In this document: piece after piece, positions 49,003 through 61,563 of the stretch
How positions within the stretch are numbered: position 1 is the stretch's first letter
Layout: each line of letters starts with the position of its first letter
Assembly: GCA_964035545.1 (NCBI GenBank)
Contig: OZ037769.1
Coordinates: 12,204,633 to 12,268,632, forward strand
Source: Bugula neritina
Lineage: Eukaryota > Bryozoa > Gymnolaemata > Cheilostomatida > Bugulidae
Length of the DNA stretch: 64,000 bases
Direction: 5' to 3'
The notes under the pieces: generated by a model
What the model was told of the DNA's origin: nothing
The model's database searches: none
What the model saw: the letters and a program-made list of their open reading frames with translations, nothing else
Position numbers and translations under genes: made by a program

Positions 49003-52000
49003 TCAAGGCTGTTTGTTGACAAGATGTCTCTGACGCTGTCGACTTATAACGACAGGAAGGAGAATTATGCTGCCAATTATACTTCCACATCCTGCCGATA
49101 TCAAACTATACAACTCCTCTGTATTCTCTCCAATAAATGCTAAAAAATATTTGCAAGATAGCAAACAGTCGCCTAATTCATAATTTATAAATTACATGAT
49201 AGAGAAGTTTCTGATTGGCATTAGCAGTCACTATTTTAATGTTTTAGCTAGCAACAGTTTAATAACTTCAATTGTTTTTTCCAAAACACTTAGCATCCGC
49301 CAATTTATTCATAAACCCACATTTTTGTTCTTAAAATAAGCATTTATACTTAAATTCTCCAGACTTAAGAAAGAGTTATCTACAAATACTGGTATGTATA
49401 GTGAGAAGACAACTTCGACTAATAAACTTACTGTAGAGTGCTGTACCAAGAAGAGAGCCTAGTCCTGAGGCTAGGAGTTCTATACCAAAGAGGAGTGGCA
49501 GTAGTCTCGTCCCTATAACGTCTAACAACACAGCTAATAGGTTCCCTAGAGACAGGGCAAAGTTCACTCCCCAAATGGATAACAGAATGTAGTACATCTC
49601 CTTCAAATACAGATACACTTTATAATACATAAAACAACATATAATAATAACTATGTGTATACACCACAGTCTAAAGTAGGTATATCGTATATAACTATAG
49701 CATAGGGAGAACAATACAAATATAGTGAAAATCATGCAGGTCTAAATTATTTTCAGTTTGCAGTAGGTGTTGAATTTTGGGTGCAAAACACAAAATTACT
49801 CAAATGAATTGGATAGATTTCACCAAATGTTGCTTGCTTGCTCAAAATATAATTTTTTATGTTTAAGCTAATGATATGACATATCTTTGAATATTTCACA
49901 GTTTAACTTTAGAGGTCATCATAGTAATGATTAGAATATTAGTACAAAAACTACATCAATTTCAACAAGAAAATTTTATTTAACCACAAGATGTTTTAAT
50001 CATTATGTGCCTTAAATATCATGTTTACAGTACCTTGCTGGTAGAAAAGGCGATTATTATGGTACATATACTATACACCATTATTGTGATAAATCGCATC
50101 ATCAGCCTATCGAACTTCAGTGGACTAATTAACACAGCAGTTACACTTCCGGCCAGCTTTGCTCCTCCTGAAAACAAGTCATACATGTAATAAGAGAGAT
50201 AATTCCACACATAAAGCTCTTAAAAGATGAGGAAAACTGTTACATATTTTCAGGCAGTGCAACTTGTTAGCAGACAAAGGTAGCATACCAAATAAGGTAA
50301 TAGAGAGGGCGGCTTCCCTTTCAATCAGGCTCAGTCTATGGACAATGTAGTTGTTTATTAGCACATGAAAGGTCGTGTTGGTTGCATTCCAAAAAAATGC
50401 ATTCACCATGAGCACCCAGACCTGCACGAAAGAAAATTGAGAAATACGTTCAGACTAAATTTATCTTTTAAAATTATACAGTTTGATTACCTCACTAAAC
50501 TTTTTGCATTAAAGTTAAGCAAAATACTAGCTTTTGCATTCAAGTGTGAATATCTTAGGAAAATTGCACATTTCTCTCATACTAGATAGCTATGAACAAT
50601 CTGAAATACCAGGTTTATTTGCTTATAAAATATTTATAAAATAAATAATAAAACATATTAAATCCCAAAGTAAATGCCAAAGGCAGAAAAATCTCTTATT
50701 TTAAAAGTCACTGAATGATAATTGCATTTAGCTTATTAGTGATGGACATAGTTTTTACTGCTAGTATATTGATTACGCTTTAGAAAACATGCCAAGTTTC
50801 ATAATTTTATAAGTTTAATTTCATAATCTGTAATGCGAGTTATAACCAGTTATAATACTATATAGTAGGAGGAATTTATTCTAGAATTCTCGTACAGCAA
50901 TAATTTTCATTTATTGCTGTACAACAATATTATCTTGCAGAACAACGCAACATGTATATTAACAAATGAAATTATATACGGTAAAAATTTGAAAATTGTA
51001 CTATAAAAATGCAGAAATCTCACCACAACAATGCCAAAATTAAAATTTTGCTATAAATTAGTGTCTAACAATCAGTTCAACAATCAAAATAAATTAAAAG
51101 ATTACTTTACATTTGACTCTTGAGAAAGAAAGCTGTTTATATACTAGCATCTCCCAATCTTCTTATATACTCTCTTATGGTAAATTAATTTCTACTGCTA
51201 CTGATGTTGGCATGACTATATCTTCAACGTTAAGTACTAGTAAGTAAGTTTTTATTTACATAACTATATAACCAGCATAGATGCTGTTACAGTTACAATG
51301 TTATAAGCTTATATCAGGAAAATTAAGAGAAGCACTATAATAAATTTACCTCTCCAAGTCTCAGGATGCACAATTTTAAGACAAAAAGTCAATTTAGCAA
51401 AGGGGATAATTCCTCCAAATTTTCCCACATTATAAAAGGAATTTATTATGGTGTTGTCATAACTTGATTAGCATATTTTCTGTACACAGTCACTAGTGAA
51501 TGATTAACCCTTTTAGCTATTAATTTCTATAATAAGTGACTTACTCAAAGAGTTTAAGCAAAACTCTAAAATTAATGTAAAATCGTGCAATCCTATTAGT
51601 TGTCATTCTCATTGTCTATTTCATGTAACCCAATTCTCTTTTTGAAGAGACATCAGGTCATAATGAGTAGACAACTTTCAAGTGAGTCATGTATTACTAT
51701 TTAAAAGAGATATTATTCTGCAGAGGTAGGTGCAGTAATGGAGAAATTGAGAAAAGCCTGTGTTCTAGATTAGAAATGTAGCACCCCAAACCAAAATTTA
51801 ATAATAAAATTAAACAATTGAGGCTATCTCAATTTCTCCACTACTACTGTTAAATGATGTTGCATCACACAATGTGTTTTCAACAAGTTTTAGTGAAACT
51901 ACAAACTCAAGTTGAAGTAACTGAAATTAATGTAGGTTCTCTTCTGAGAAGAAGTGTGAAGGCTCTGCTGAATAACACCGGGTTACCAAAGCTTAGTAGT

Positions 52001-55000
52001 AGTAGTAGTAGCAGTAGCAGTAGTAGTAGTAGTAGTAGTAGTAGTAGCAGCAGCAGCAGCAGTAGCAGTAGCAGTAGCAGTAGCAGTAGCAGTAGTAGTA
52101 GCAGTAGTAGTGGCAGTAGCAGTAGCAGTAGCAGTAGCAGTAGCAGTAGCAGTAGCAGTAGCAGTAGCAGTAGCAGTAGCAGTAGCAGTAGCAGTGGCAG
52201 TAGCAGTAGCAGTAGCAGTAGCAGTAGTAGTAGCAGTAGTAGTGGCAGTAGCAGTAGTAGCAGCAGTAGCAGTAGCAGTAGCAGTAGCAGTAGCAGTAGC
52301 AGTAGCAGTAGCAGCAGCAGCAGCAGCAGCAGTAGCAGTAGCAGTAGCAGTAGCAGTAGCAGTAGTAGTGGCAGTAGTAGTGGCAGTAGCAGTAGCAGTA
52401 GCAGTAGCAGTAGCAGTAGCAGTAGCAGTAGCAGTAGCAGTAGCAGTAGCAGTAGCAGTAGCAGTAGCAGTGGCAGTAGCAGTAGCAGTAGCAGTAGCAG
52501 TAGTAGTAGCAGTAGTAGTGGCAGTAGCAGTAGTAGCAGCAGTAGCAGTAGCAGTAGCAGTAGCAGTAGCAGTAGCAGTAGCAGTAGCAGTAGCAGCAGC
52601 AGCAGCAGCAGTAGCAGTAGCAGTAGCAGTAGCAGTAGCAGCTGCTGCAGCAGCAGCAGTAGCAGTACTAGTAGCAGTAGCAGTAGCAGTAGCAGTAGCA
52701 GTAGCAGTAGCAGTAGCAGTAGCAGTAGCAGTAGCAGTAGCAGTAGCAGTAGCAGTAGCAGTAGCAGTAGCAGTAGCAGTAGCAGTAGCAGTAGCAGTAG
52801 TAGTAGCAGTAGCAGTAGCAGTAGCAGTAGCAGTAGCAGTAGCAGCAGCAGCAGCAGCAGCAGTAGCAGTAGCAGTAGCAGTAGCAGTAGCAGCTGCTGC
52901 AGCAGCAGCAGTAGCAGTACTAGTAGCAGTAGCAGTAGCAGTAGCAGTAGTAGTGGCAGTAGCAGTAGTAGCAGCAGTAGCAGTAGCAGTAGCAGTAGCA
53001 GTAGCAGTAGCAGTAGCAGTAGCAGCAGCAGCAGCAGCAGCAGTAGCAGTAGCAGTAGCAGTAGCAGTAGCAGCTGCTGCAGCAGCAGCAGTAGCAGTAC
53101 TAGTAGCAGTAGCAGTAGCAGTAGCAGTAGCAGTAGCAGTAGCAGTAGCAGTAGCAGTAGCAGTAGCAGTAGCAGTAGCAGTAGCAGTAGCAGTAGCAGT
53201 AGCAGTAGCAGTAGCAGTAGCAGTAGCAGTAGCAGTAGCAGTAGCAGTAGTAGTAGCAGTAGCAGTAGCAGTAGCAGTGGTAGTAGTGGTCAACTGCTGG
53301 GTAAAGTTAGAGTAAATATAATATGTACAATATTTATACATGTTTGTTTACACGAATCTAAAAGCTGTTGTTTTTTTTAAGTTCTGCAAGTACCTGTACT
53401 TGAACAAGTACCTAGTACCTGTAGGAGAAATTGAATTTCAACACATACATAACATGTACCAATAATATTCTAAATAATGCATTGTTCAGTTATATTATAT
53501 TTATATACTGGTATATTAGATTAAATAATATCACAGTGTCTTGTATAATACAATTTCATGAACATTATATAACTAACTCACCTGTGAAGTTTTAATGAGT
53601 GACAATAAATCTTTCTTCAATGAGGGATTTTCTTCAGCACAATTATCAGAGGAATGAGAGCTGATTGGTTCACTATTAGTCTACAGAATAGACATAATAT
53701 TACGTAATATATTTGATCATATATTGCATCATATATTACAGTATATTATATTACAGTATATACATTACAGTATATGTTACAGTATATTATATTACAGCAT
53801 ATATTACAGCATATGTTGTAGCATAATATATTACTGCATATATTGCATTATATATTAATTACAGCAAATTGTAATACATAATTACAGCATGTATTACATA
53901 GTGTATTTGCAGCAAATATTGCATAATATTTAAAGCATATATTACAGAATATTATATTACAGCATATTACAATACAACATATATTACATCATATATTACA
54001 GCATATACCACATAATATATTACAACATATTATATTACAGCATATTATATTACATCATATATGATCTACTAACCGCCAACTTCTCACCACCTTCACTTAA
54101 CTTGTCATCGTTAGAGTTTGTGAAAGCAGAATTAGTAAATGCCAGGTCACAGCTCTCAATAGCAGATTCTTGTTCAACAGATCTGCTTATAGATGCCTGA
54201 CTGGAACTTTCACCTGCAGATAGATATATATGCTAAACAGTGAAATATTAACTCACTAGTATGTGATATATTAACTATATAGTCTGGCAGAACTGGGGGT
54301 TAGGTTCGCAATCTCGGATAAAGTTTTTTTCTCTTTTGATTATTTATCTTGAGGGTTCAAGTAACTGTTTCCAGGTGGGTGTGGACCTGCCACCCTTGAG
54401 CATTTCGAGAAATCCAATATGGCCGCCACTTATGAAAAAATCGTATTCTAGTAGGCATAAAGTCTATATTATGTTGCAAACACAAAATTTTTTTGATGAT
54501 TCAAATAGATGTGCATTTTTGGAATGAATATTTGCCATGCCAGTGCAAATAAAACCAAAGTAAAGAGCCAAGAGACATGTTGCGCAGTTCAAAAATCGGA
54601 ATTGCTTCAATAAAACATCACATATGGTGCAGAGAAATGATACAAGGGTTTTGAATAATTGTTAGGACAGATATATAAAGAAAAACATTGCTTATTTTCA
54701 GTGAATAAAAAGTGAAAAAGATAGAGGCATATTGCTCAGCTAAAATTAAAATGGAACATATATATAATCAAATAGATGCGACAAACTTTCGCTCATGTTC
54801 ATATTAAACACCTTTCTCATTTTTTTCTATCATTAGCATTTGTTAGACATATTAGTTCATTGCAGCACACTCCTGTTACTGCTTCACAAGGACAGAACTC
54901 TGTGCATGGGATAGATGTACTAGAACAACCATATCCCGTTGGTTTGCATGATTGTTAGCTTCCACAGGAGCATTTAATGAATTTGGGCCATTTTAATTTA

Positions 55001-58000
55001 TTTAGCACACATCAACAGATTATGATCAAAAATTTTTAAGTTTACTCAAAATTCATGAAAACTTACTATTATAGAGTAATAGAATTTGCTGATTCTAACT
55101 ATGCATAGCAAAAACACTGGGAAGAGGTCCTACAACATTTAAGCGCAACGTCATGTCATAGGAGCTAAATATATATTTGTGAACCATCATGGTTCATATA
55201 ATATATCTCAATGTACTAATAAATTAGGAAAAAGCATAGAAAATCATGCATAATTGAAAAAGCCTTAAATATTCAGTTTTATTTGCTAAAATTTCAATAG
55301 TTTGAGGCTAAAATCTATATACACGAGTAGCTAAATTGTAAAAAATCGTCAATGTTTTAGTGGGCTTAATGCCGCAGTTTCATATGGCTACCTGGAGGTG
55401 TGCTCTGGTGACATTGTCCAATAGCTTCATCTGTAGCAGGCAAAGTACATAAGCTAAAGGCACATCGCAAATAGCATTGCTGACCTTGGTTTTCTAAGCC
55501 TTTTGTTTTGTAGATGTCATGGAGGAACACTTTGCATAAGCGTAGAAACATAGCATAAACCTGGTAGCTTGTATGAATAGTCATCCTGAAAAAAGTCCTA
55601 GTGTCACCAAATCACACTTTCTTTCTACCAAGACAATTAGTATGACTCCCTTTCCAATATTTTACATTGTTGCCACTACATCACACCCTGAGAGGCCATG
55701 GGACAGCAGCAAATTGTCTATTATAGGAATTTGTCTTGGACTTTCTCACCTAGTACGCTGTGGTCTAAGATGGGTGGCGGTTTTGCAGGGCACCAAGTGC
55801 TATCAGAGAGTGTCATCTGATTCTGTCGTCTTCATCTGAGAGGCCACATTTCAGTATGACATCCTTCACTGTATTCATTAACCTTTTCTTGGGCCTCCCT
55901 CTCTTTCTCTGTATCTTCATCTCAGCCACCATTATAATATCTTCATCCCTATCTCTTCGGCGCACATGTCCATACCATTGAAGAGGTCTCCTCCTCATGC
56001 CTATTGTGATGGCTTTTATTTTGGCTTCCTCCTTATATTATCATTTGTTAATTAGTCTTCCTACTCTATATTGTAAATGTGACAAAGCATCCTCATCTTA
56101 GTTGCACTTATCTTGTCTTCTTGTCTTTGAGTCAGTGGCCATGTCTGATATCCATACATCAGTGTAGTTTTTATTGCCATCTTGTATAACAGAACCTCCA
56201 GCTTGGTGGACATTTTCTTAACTTCTTGTGCACCCTTTTTTGAGTGGGTCATTGCAGAGTTCAATCTTCCTTTCAACAGACTCCCTGTCCTTTGAATCAC
56301 ATTGGACTCTTGATTGCATCTCATCCTTATGAGTAGTGGAAGCATTTATTTCAGACTCATCTCTGATGTCATTGAAGCCTTACTGTATTTTGTTGCATGC
56401 AGAATTGCTGTACACCCACACCTTGAAAATTTCAGTTTTAATGGTGATGCCAATGATTTTCCCTTGCGGTGACCAAATCTCACGGAAATCACCTCAATCA
56501 TAATGTCTGACCAGATGCCGTCGATCTGGCTGCGTTTATGATGCATTGTGTGGTTACCAGCCACGAATTCAATCCTTACATCTTGTGGTATGACCTTCAT
56601 GCTACACAGATATAAGTACATTTCCTTTTCCATTGCTAGTTGTAAGGCCCAGTCTCCTTCTCTATCAGCCATGATGTGGGTGTTGATGGAAAAAATTGGT
56701 CTAATAAAGCACATGACCCACGGTTTTTGCTGTTCTTCAGCTCTCTGAAATTTTAGTCAACATCTTGTCAAGGTCCTCCATGCTAGTGATTACACTCTTA
56801 TCAAAGACTGACTTCAACAGCTCTCCCACCAATATTCTCAGGCCTCGTACATTCTGGAAAACTTTTTTCATTTAGCATTTTGAGGAAACCAACAAAAAGT
56901 AGAATTAACTACTTTTACCAAATCAGTTTCAATCATTAATGTTCCAGTGCACCCAACATAGGTCATTAAAAGGGAGAAATTAATAGTAAACATTTATGAA
57001 AGGAGATTGGTATGAAAAAGGTAGGGAGCCACTGTTCCAATGAATGTATTACTTCCCCCAGCATGAAATAGATTCTCATTCATAAAAAAAAACTGTTTAC
57101 AAATGTTTTTAAAGAAAAATTCAAATGTGCCGATTGTAAAAGTAGTTTTCGAAAGCAAAAAGTCAATATTTAGATAAACGATGTGTCCATAATAAAGCAA
57201 TTAAACTATTTTAAGAAGCCATGGTGTTGTGTTATCAAAGTTGTTCACCTTTTTTTCTAACTTTAAAAAACATAGCTAAAACTTTAAAACAGAAAATAAC
57301 TATTAAGTTGGCAGCTCAACAAACTTTTTTGATAGGCATGCTAGTTTGAAATAAATTGCTATTTAGCTCATATGGCAAAGACGTTGCATTTCAATTTTGC
57401 AGAACCCCTTTCAGCTTTATTTGTTGGACATATTTGTAATCAGCATATAGTATCACCCCATATAGTAAATTATCATGAATTTAGAACAAACTGATATGCA
57501 GATATGCAAGGAAATTATAAACACGGCATTAAGGCTAAGTTAAACTTAAAAAAAAGTGAATGATTAAGGCTTAGCTTAGTTACCCTTGGGTATCATTTGC
57601 CTATTACTCAATAAAACACATGATAAAGGTACATGCATCTTTATTATATCAATTTCTAAAGATTTCAAAGCATTGAAGCCTTAAATTTAGCCTCAGTGGG
57701 TAGATACATTTGAATTATAAAGAATCGTCTGGTGCCTGGCGGCCATCTTGAATTTCTCGAAATGCTCAAGGGTAAGAAGTCCACACCCACCTGGAAACAC
57801 TTACCTAGACCCTATATTTGAATAATCAGAAAAGAAAAAAACTTTATCCGGGGTTGCGAACCTAAGTCAAAAATTGGTGTTTTTCTGCCAGACTAATATA
57901 TGTTAATCAGTGATATGAGTCATTCCACACCAACTCAACAAGGTTTTTGAGGATTTTTACTGACCCGTCTCAGATTTTTTCGAGACTTCAGTATGGTATT

Positions 58001-60760
58001 CCAAAGTATGTCAATTGAAAAAACATCAAATATTAGCCCTTAATTCCTAATAGTTTTGTAGTTATGGCACTTTATGTGAGCAAAGGTTGGTAAAAAATCG
58101 GTAATTTTTTCATGGGTTTCGGTACCGAAGGTCAACTTCATGGATTTATATCTCGGAGACGATTCAATACAAATCTTTCATATTTTTATGGATGATAGTT
58201 CTACATGATTTTATTCAAATTAAGAGCTAATATTTCATATTTCTTCATTTGACACGTTTTGGAATACCATACTAAAATTTCAAAAAAATCTGAGATGGGT
58301 CGGTTTTGGCCTTGTTGAGTTGGCGTGGAATGACCCATATATTAACTCGCTATAGAGTATATATTATACATTAACTCACTAGTATGTTATATATAAACTC
58401 GCTATAGAGTATACATTACATATTAACTCGCTAGTATGTTATATATTAACTTGCTATAGAGTATATAGTATATATTAACTCGCTAGTATGTTATATATCA
58501 ACTCGCTATAGAGTATATATTATATATTAACTGTAGCTAGAGTTATAGCTATAGTTATAGTTAATTGTTACAGAGTATGTAATAATATACAACTTCGAAT
58601 CTCACAAGCATCTGTAGCTTCTTTGACTATATTGGTCCTAGCCTCTTCCTGTCGCTCATTGGTGGACGTCTCACTTAAAATCTCATTGGTTGGAGTAGCT
58701 TGCATTTCATTGGGCGGTTTCTTTTCATCTGCACTCAATTCAGAAACCTTTTTATCTAGACGGAAAACCAAAATAGCATAATAATCAAGTACATTGTCCA
58801 AAAGTTCATGTTGCTGAAAATAATAAAAATGAAAAAATTGATACAAAATTGTGACAGCCCACGCTCTATATTTTATTTCCTTCCGTAGCAAATAAATAAA
58901 AGTGTTATGAATAAAAGAGAATAATACTGTAAAACCAATCAATTTATTTCCTGAACTTATAAATAATTCATCTCAAATAGCTTTTTTGCAGTACAATTTA
59001 TAATTTTAAGCTCAGTTTTGTGTCAAACATGCATTGTAAGATATAGTGAAATTTATATCAATCAGTTGGCTATTTTTTTATTAATATATTCATGACACCT
59101 TTTAAACTGACAACATGCTTAGTTTTCTAAGTTACATAGTTTATAGCTGAATAGTGAACAGGGGTAATATTTAGGTTGTTGCCAAGAATTAGAAAAACAA
59201 TACACAGAAAACTGGCATTTTTCTACCCTCAGTTGACAAAATTTGGAATAAATTTATGTCAAATCCGCTTCAAAAAAAGTTTTGCTAAGCAAGTATTGCA
59301 ATGTGTAAAAGAATTAACCTCTGTGCTACAATACAATACATGAGGATAATATTACTTAAGAAGTCTAGTACCCTCAGAGGATTGCCGTGTATTGTTTGGG
59401 GGGATGAAGGAAGCACCCGCGATGAAGTGAACCAAATGAAATGTTGCAATAAAGCCCATAGCTTTGGAGTAGCCGAATGTGTCCAATAAATACTGCGATC
59501 CTATTGGCCAGACTGTAGAGCCAATAAACGACCCAAGAATCACCAGAGAAAAAGCAAGGTAACTGAATCGTTGAAAGTAAGCTGTAAGGATAGTAGAGCT
59601 GGCCATGTAAGTGCTGGACACACCGATACCTGTAGTATAACTGTAGTATAAGTGTAATACAACACGTAATATAAAGTTATATAATATAAATTTAGTCATT
59701 GAAAACAGGCCTTTAAATTTATTCCATGAAAGCTCCACAGCACCACCTCACATCATAATATTTCCACAGTAAAAAGTATTTTTTGTTAAGTCAGTCAGAT
59801 ATGTTGGTGATGTATTAATGGGTGCATTTTTAGACCAATCATGAACATGTTTACATGTGAGGTGCATTACAAGGCTTCTGATTGGCTGTCTTATCACACA
59901 AGCAGATCTGCCTACAAGGTGTCATTACCTGCGAGGAGTGAGAACAGCAGGAAAGCATGCCATGACTGAGTTGATAAACTCAATAAGCCGAAACCCAGAA
60001 TGAGACAGCATCCTCCCAATATCTCCACTGTTCTACATCCCAGCTTCTTTACCATAATTGATGCTAGAGGAGCTGTAATTAATATAAACCAACTCTGGGA
60101 GCAACTTTATGACAAAAAAATAATAACAGTAGATTAGTAGACAGCTGTTATTTTTCGATGATTTTTCATGCATGCATCAAATTAATGGCTGTGAAACAAA
60201 TGCACTTTTAATAATAAAAGACACAGCACAATAGCTGTGCAGTTGCTTTGACTCAGGGAAAGTCAGTGATATGAATAAAGACTGAAATTATTCACTTATA
60301 TGCAAATTTTATGTAACCTGTATGACAATCTATAGCATTCTTGAAAAATAATATACTATACATTCAAATTTGTGATCAACTAAATTTTGAAATTCTAGGT
60401 CACTCAGCTTTGCTAGAATTTAAGAGTAGCAATTCGTTTGAAGTTTATGTTTACGACGAACCTTTAAAAAAATCAATTTTGAAACTTACCAAACAAGAAA
60501 ATGGCTGCTACATGTAGTGAACCAATAATACCACTTTCCTGGAGCCCAATGTTGAAGAATTTCTGATGGGCTATGGTCATATTACCAAGTATACCAAAAC
60601 TGAATCCTCTGTTACACACATGTGATAGAAAAGACATGAACAGTATCCACCAAGCATAACCTCGGTCTTTATTTGTGGATATCCTTGAGCAGCAGTTCAT
60701 CCTGACAGTAAAAGTGTCTTTCAACTTAACAGTTACTGTGTGAAGTTCTGTAAATAAAGT
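49003..60760 (-). CDS. Monocarboxylate-transporter-like (SLC16/MFS) gene, copy B
   Basis: Exons are 60760-60490, 60072-59929, 59629-59372, 58755-58594, 54213-54074, 53680-53582, 50421-50289, 50167-50034, 49600-49432 and 49139-49003. Lengths equal those of copy A except exons 4 (+3) and 5 (-6), so every intron phase is kept; about 548 residues. Exon 1 has the same DRGYAWWILF start, exons 1-3 give TM1-6, exons 4-6 an acidic loop, exons 7-10 TM7-12 and a basic tail ending at TGA. Most differences from A lie in the loop and in neutral positions, as expected for a functional recent paralogue. The gene is longer because introns 4 and 6 have taken in a 3.6 kb transposon, a fold-back element and a 1.3 kb hexanucleotide array. 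Upstream exon and start share copy A's uncertainty. Transport substrate is unknown. Confidence 0.82.
51723..51852. mobile_element. 130-bp MITE-like inverted repeat in intron 6 of copy B
   Basis: The left arm contains GGAGAAATTGAGAAAAGCC, and the right arm contains GGCTATCTCAATTTCTCC, its imperfect reverse complement. It is the most complete short member of the family seen at 7425, 9117 and 47136. Confidence 0.6.
51995..53290. repeat. AGCAGT/AGT trinucleotide-hexanucleotide array (~1.3 kb) in intron 6 of copy B
   Basis: Long runs of AGCAGT with blocks of AGT, AGC and AGTGGC variants. A marker segment, CAGCTGCTGCAGCAGCAGC followed by AGTAGCAGTACTAGT, occurs three times (near 52639, 52891 and 53071), which shows segmental duplication inside the array. 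Poly-Ser, poly-Ala/Val and poly-Ala/Thr frames through it are artefacts. It lies in an intron of the minus-strand transporter gene. Confidence 0.95.
53690..54070. repeat. ATATTACAGCAT repeats in intron 5 of copy B
   Basis: Degenerate units like those in intron 5 of copy A (44160-44640), in a different number and order. Confidence 0.7.
54282..57893. mobile_element. 3.6 kb DNA transposon with ~150 bp TIRs in intron 4 of copy B
   Basis: The left end starts GTCTGGCAGAAC, and the right end is the reverse complement, ending GTTTTTCTGCCAGAC. TA flanks both sides (54280-54281 and 57894-57895). The arms share TTAGGTTCGCAA, GGATAAAGTTTTTTTCT, TTTCCAGGTGGGTGTGGAC and TTGAGCATTTCGAGAAAT over about 150 bp. 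A minus-strand frame (56714-56346) reads HIMADREGDWALQLAMEKE and GNHTMHHKRSQIDGIWSD. It resembles a protein that recurs as 'uncharacterised' in invertebrate genomes (pattern R-E-G-x-W .. RRS...GIWSDL.IEQ), probably part of the element's own gene. The element is absent from copy A, so it inserted after the duplication. No intact transposase is seen. Confidence 0.75.
55813..56345 (-). mobile_element. Nested LINE fragment (RT C-terminal tail)
   Basis: Minus-strand frames read LYKMAIKTTLMYGYQTWPL and KMRMLCHIY (56345-56061), then PLQWYGHVRRRDRDEDIIM and KRGRPKKRLMNTVKD (55998-55813). This is the standard C-terminal end of an RTE-like or related non-LTR element (LLYG.E.W.., then L.W.GHV.R). It sits inside the 3.6 kb TIR element and is broken by a frame change and stops. 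Confidence 0.65.
57917..58336. mobile_element. 420-bp fold-back MITE in intron 4 of copy B
   Basis: The left arm begins GAGTCATTCCACACCAACTC, and the right arm ends GAGTTGGCGTGGAATGACCC. The arms match imperfectly for about 125 bp, including AGTATGGTATTCCAAA on the left. ATAT occurs at both flanks (57913-57916 and 58337-58340), a possible target duplication. It has no coding capacity. It sits 23 bp from the 3.6 kb element. Confidence 0.75.
58337..58560. repeat. TATATTAACTCGCTATAGAG tandem repeats in intron 4 of copy B
   Basis: Units of about 20-45 bp alternate ATTAACTCGCTATAGAGTAT with ATTAACTCGCTAGTATGTTAT. The equivalent part of copy A (44825-44925) has only a few units. Confidence 0.75.
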
Positions 60761-61105
60761 CTGAAAATTGTAAACATTCAGCTAAATCTTAATACTAATA
60801 CTTATAAGTATTAGTATTTGGATTTAGCTTATTTTTGTTAAGTCATAAAATTTATCGGCCAATTTTGCTTTTGGCCGAGTTTTTTTGCTTTATTTTCTCA
60901 CTTGAGGATGGTAAATTTCTTGCTGATATTTAGTTGAACCACCTAATCAAATGGCGGCAAAAATCATGACAGCGAGCGCGATTAACACCGTTGTTGAAAT
61001 TATGTTTACTATGCCAACGCACATGCATACAGCTGATCTTGACTTTTGCGCAGTTTATATATAGACTGAGAGCCATCTGCCAATAAAACGCAAACAGAAA
61101 AATAA

Positions 61106-61560
61106 GTGTAGGGTCACACAACCCCTTTTTTTCGAGCGTGACGTGCGAGAAATCTTATTAGAATACTCGCTAGTGACCTGCCACAGACAGTGCGTGTGTT
61201 GCGAGTACAAAATTTTATTAGCCAATGATAATAGCGTTAAACTTTACTGCTCGCCTACAGACTTTTGTTTTTAAACTACGTCATCAGATTTGGATATTAT
61301 AAAAGTGGAAATGCAAACTATATAAAACTGTTTTAATTCAGCTCGCTAGAAGTTAAATCGTAAATTAAAATAAAATAATGTGCTCGCTAAATATTACATG
61401 GTAATAAGCCAATTAGATCAAACTGTGTCGCACAAGCGTGTCGCACTTCTCGCTCAGCATGTTAGATGCTTGAAAATCCGCACGCAATGTCCAATTTTGT
61501 GGGCTAAATGAGATTTCTCGCACGTCACGCTCGTGTAAAACGCGTCGTGTGGCCCTACAC
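61106..61560. mobile_element. 455-bp MITE with TIRs and TAA target duplication (PIF/Harbinger-like)
   Basis: The left end is GTGTAGGGTCACACAAC, and the right end is GTCGTGTGGCCCTACAC reversed. Inner arms share CGAGCGTGACGTGCGAGAAA over about 55 bp. TAA stands at both flanks (61103-61105 and 61561-61563), the usual 3-bp duplication of PIF/Harbinger elements. No transposase. It lies within 1.1 kb upstream of transporter copy B exon 1 and is absent from the matching place above copy A. Confidence 0.75.
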
Positions 61561-61563
61561 TAA

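Noticed and set aside
51854-53380. 508-codon poly-serine frame and Ala/Val and Ala/Thr frames
   Set aside because: Simple AGCAGT repeat in an intron of the opposite-strand transporter; the paralogue has only a few bases of it.
55240-55370. Relationship of this segment to the fold-back MITE at 26881 (shared AGCTAAATTGTAAAAAAT)
   Set aside because: Only a short A/T-rich match; too weak to call a copy.
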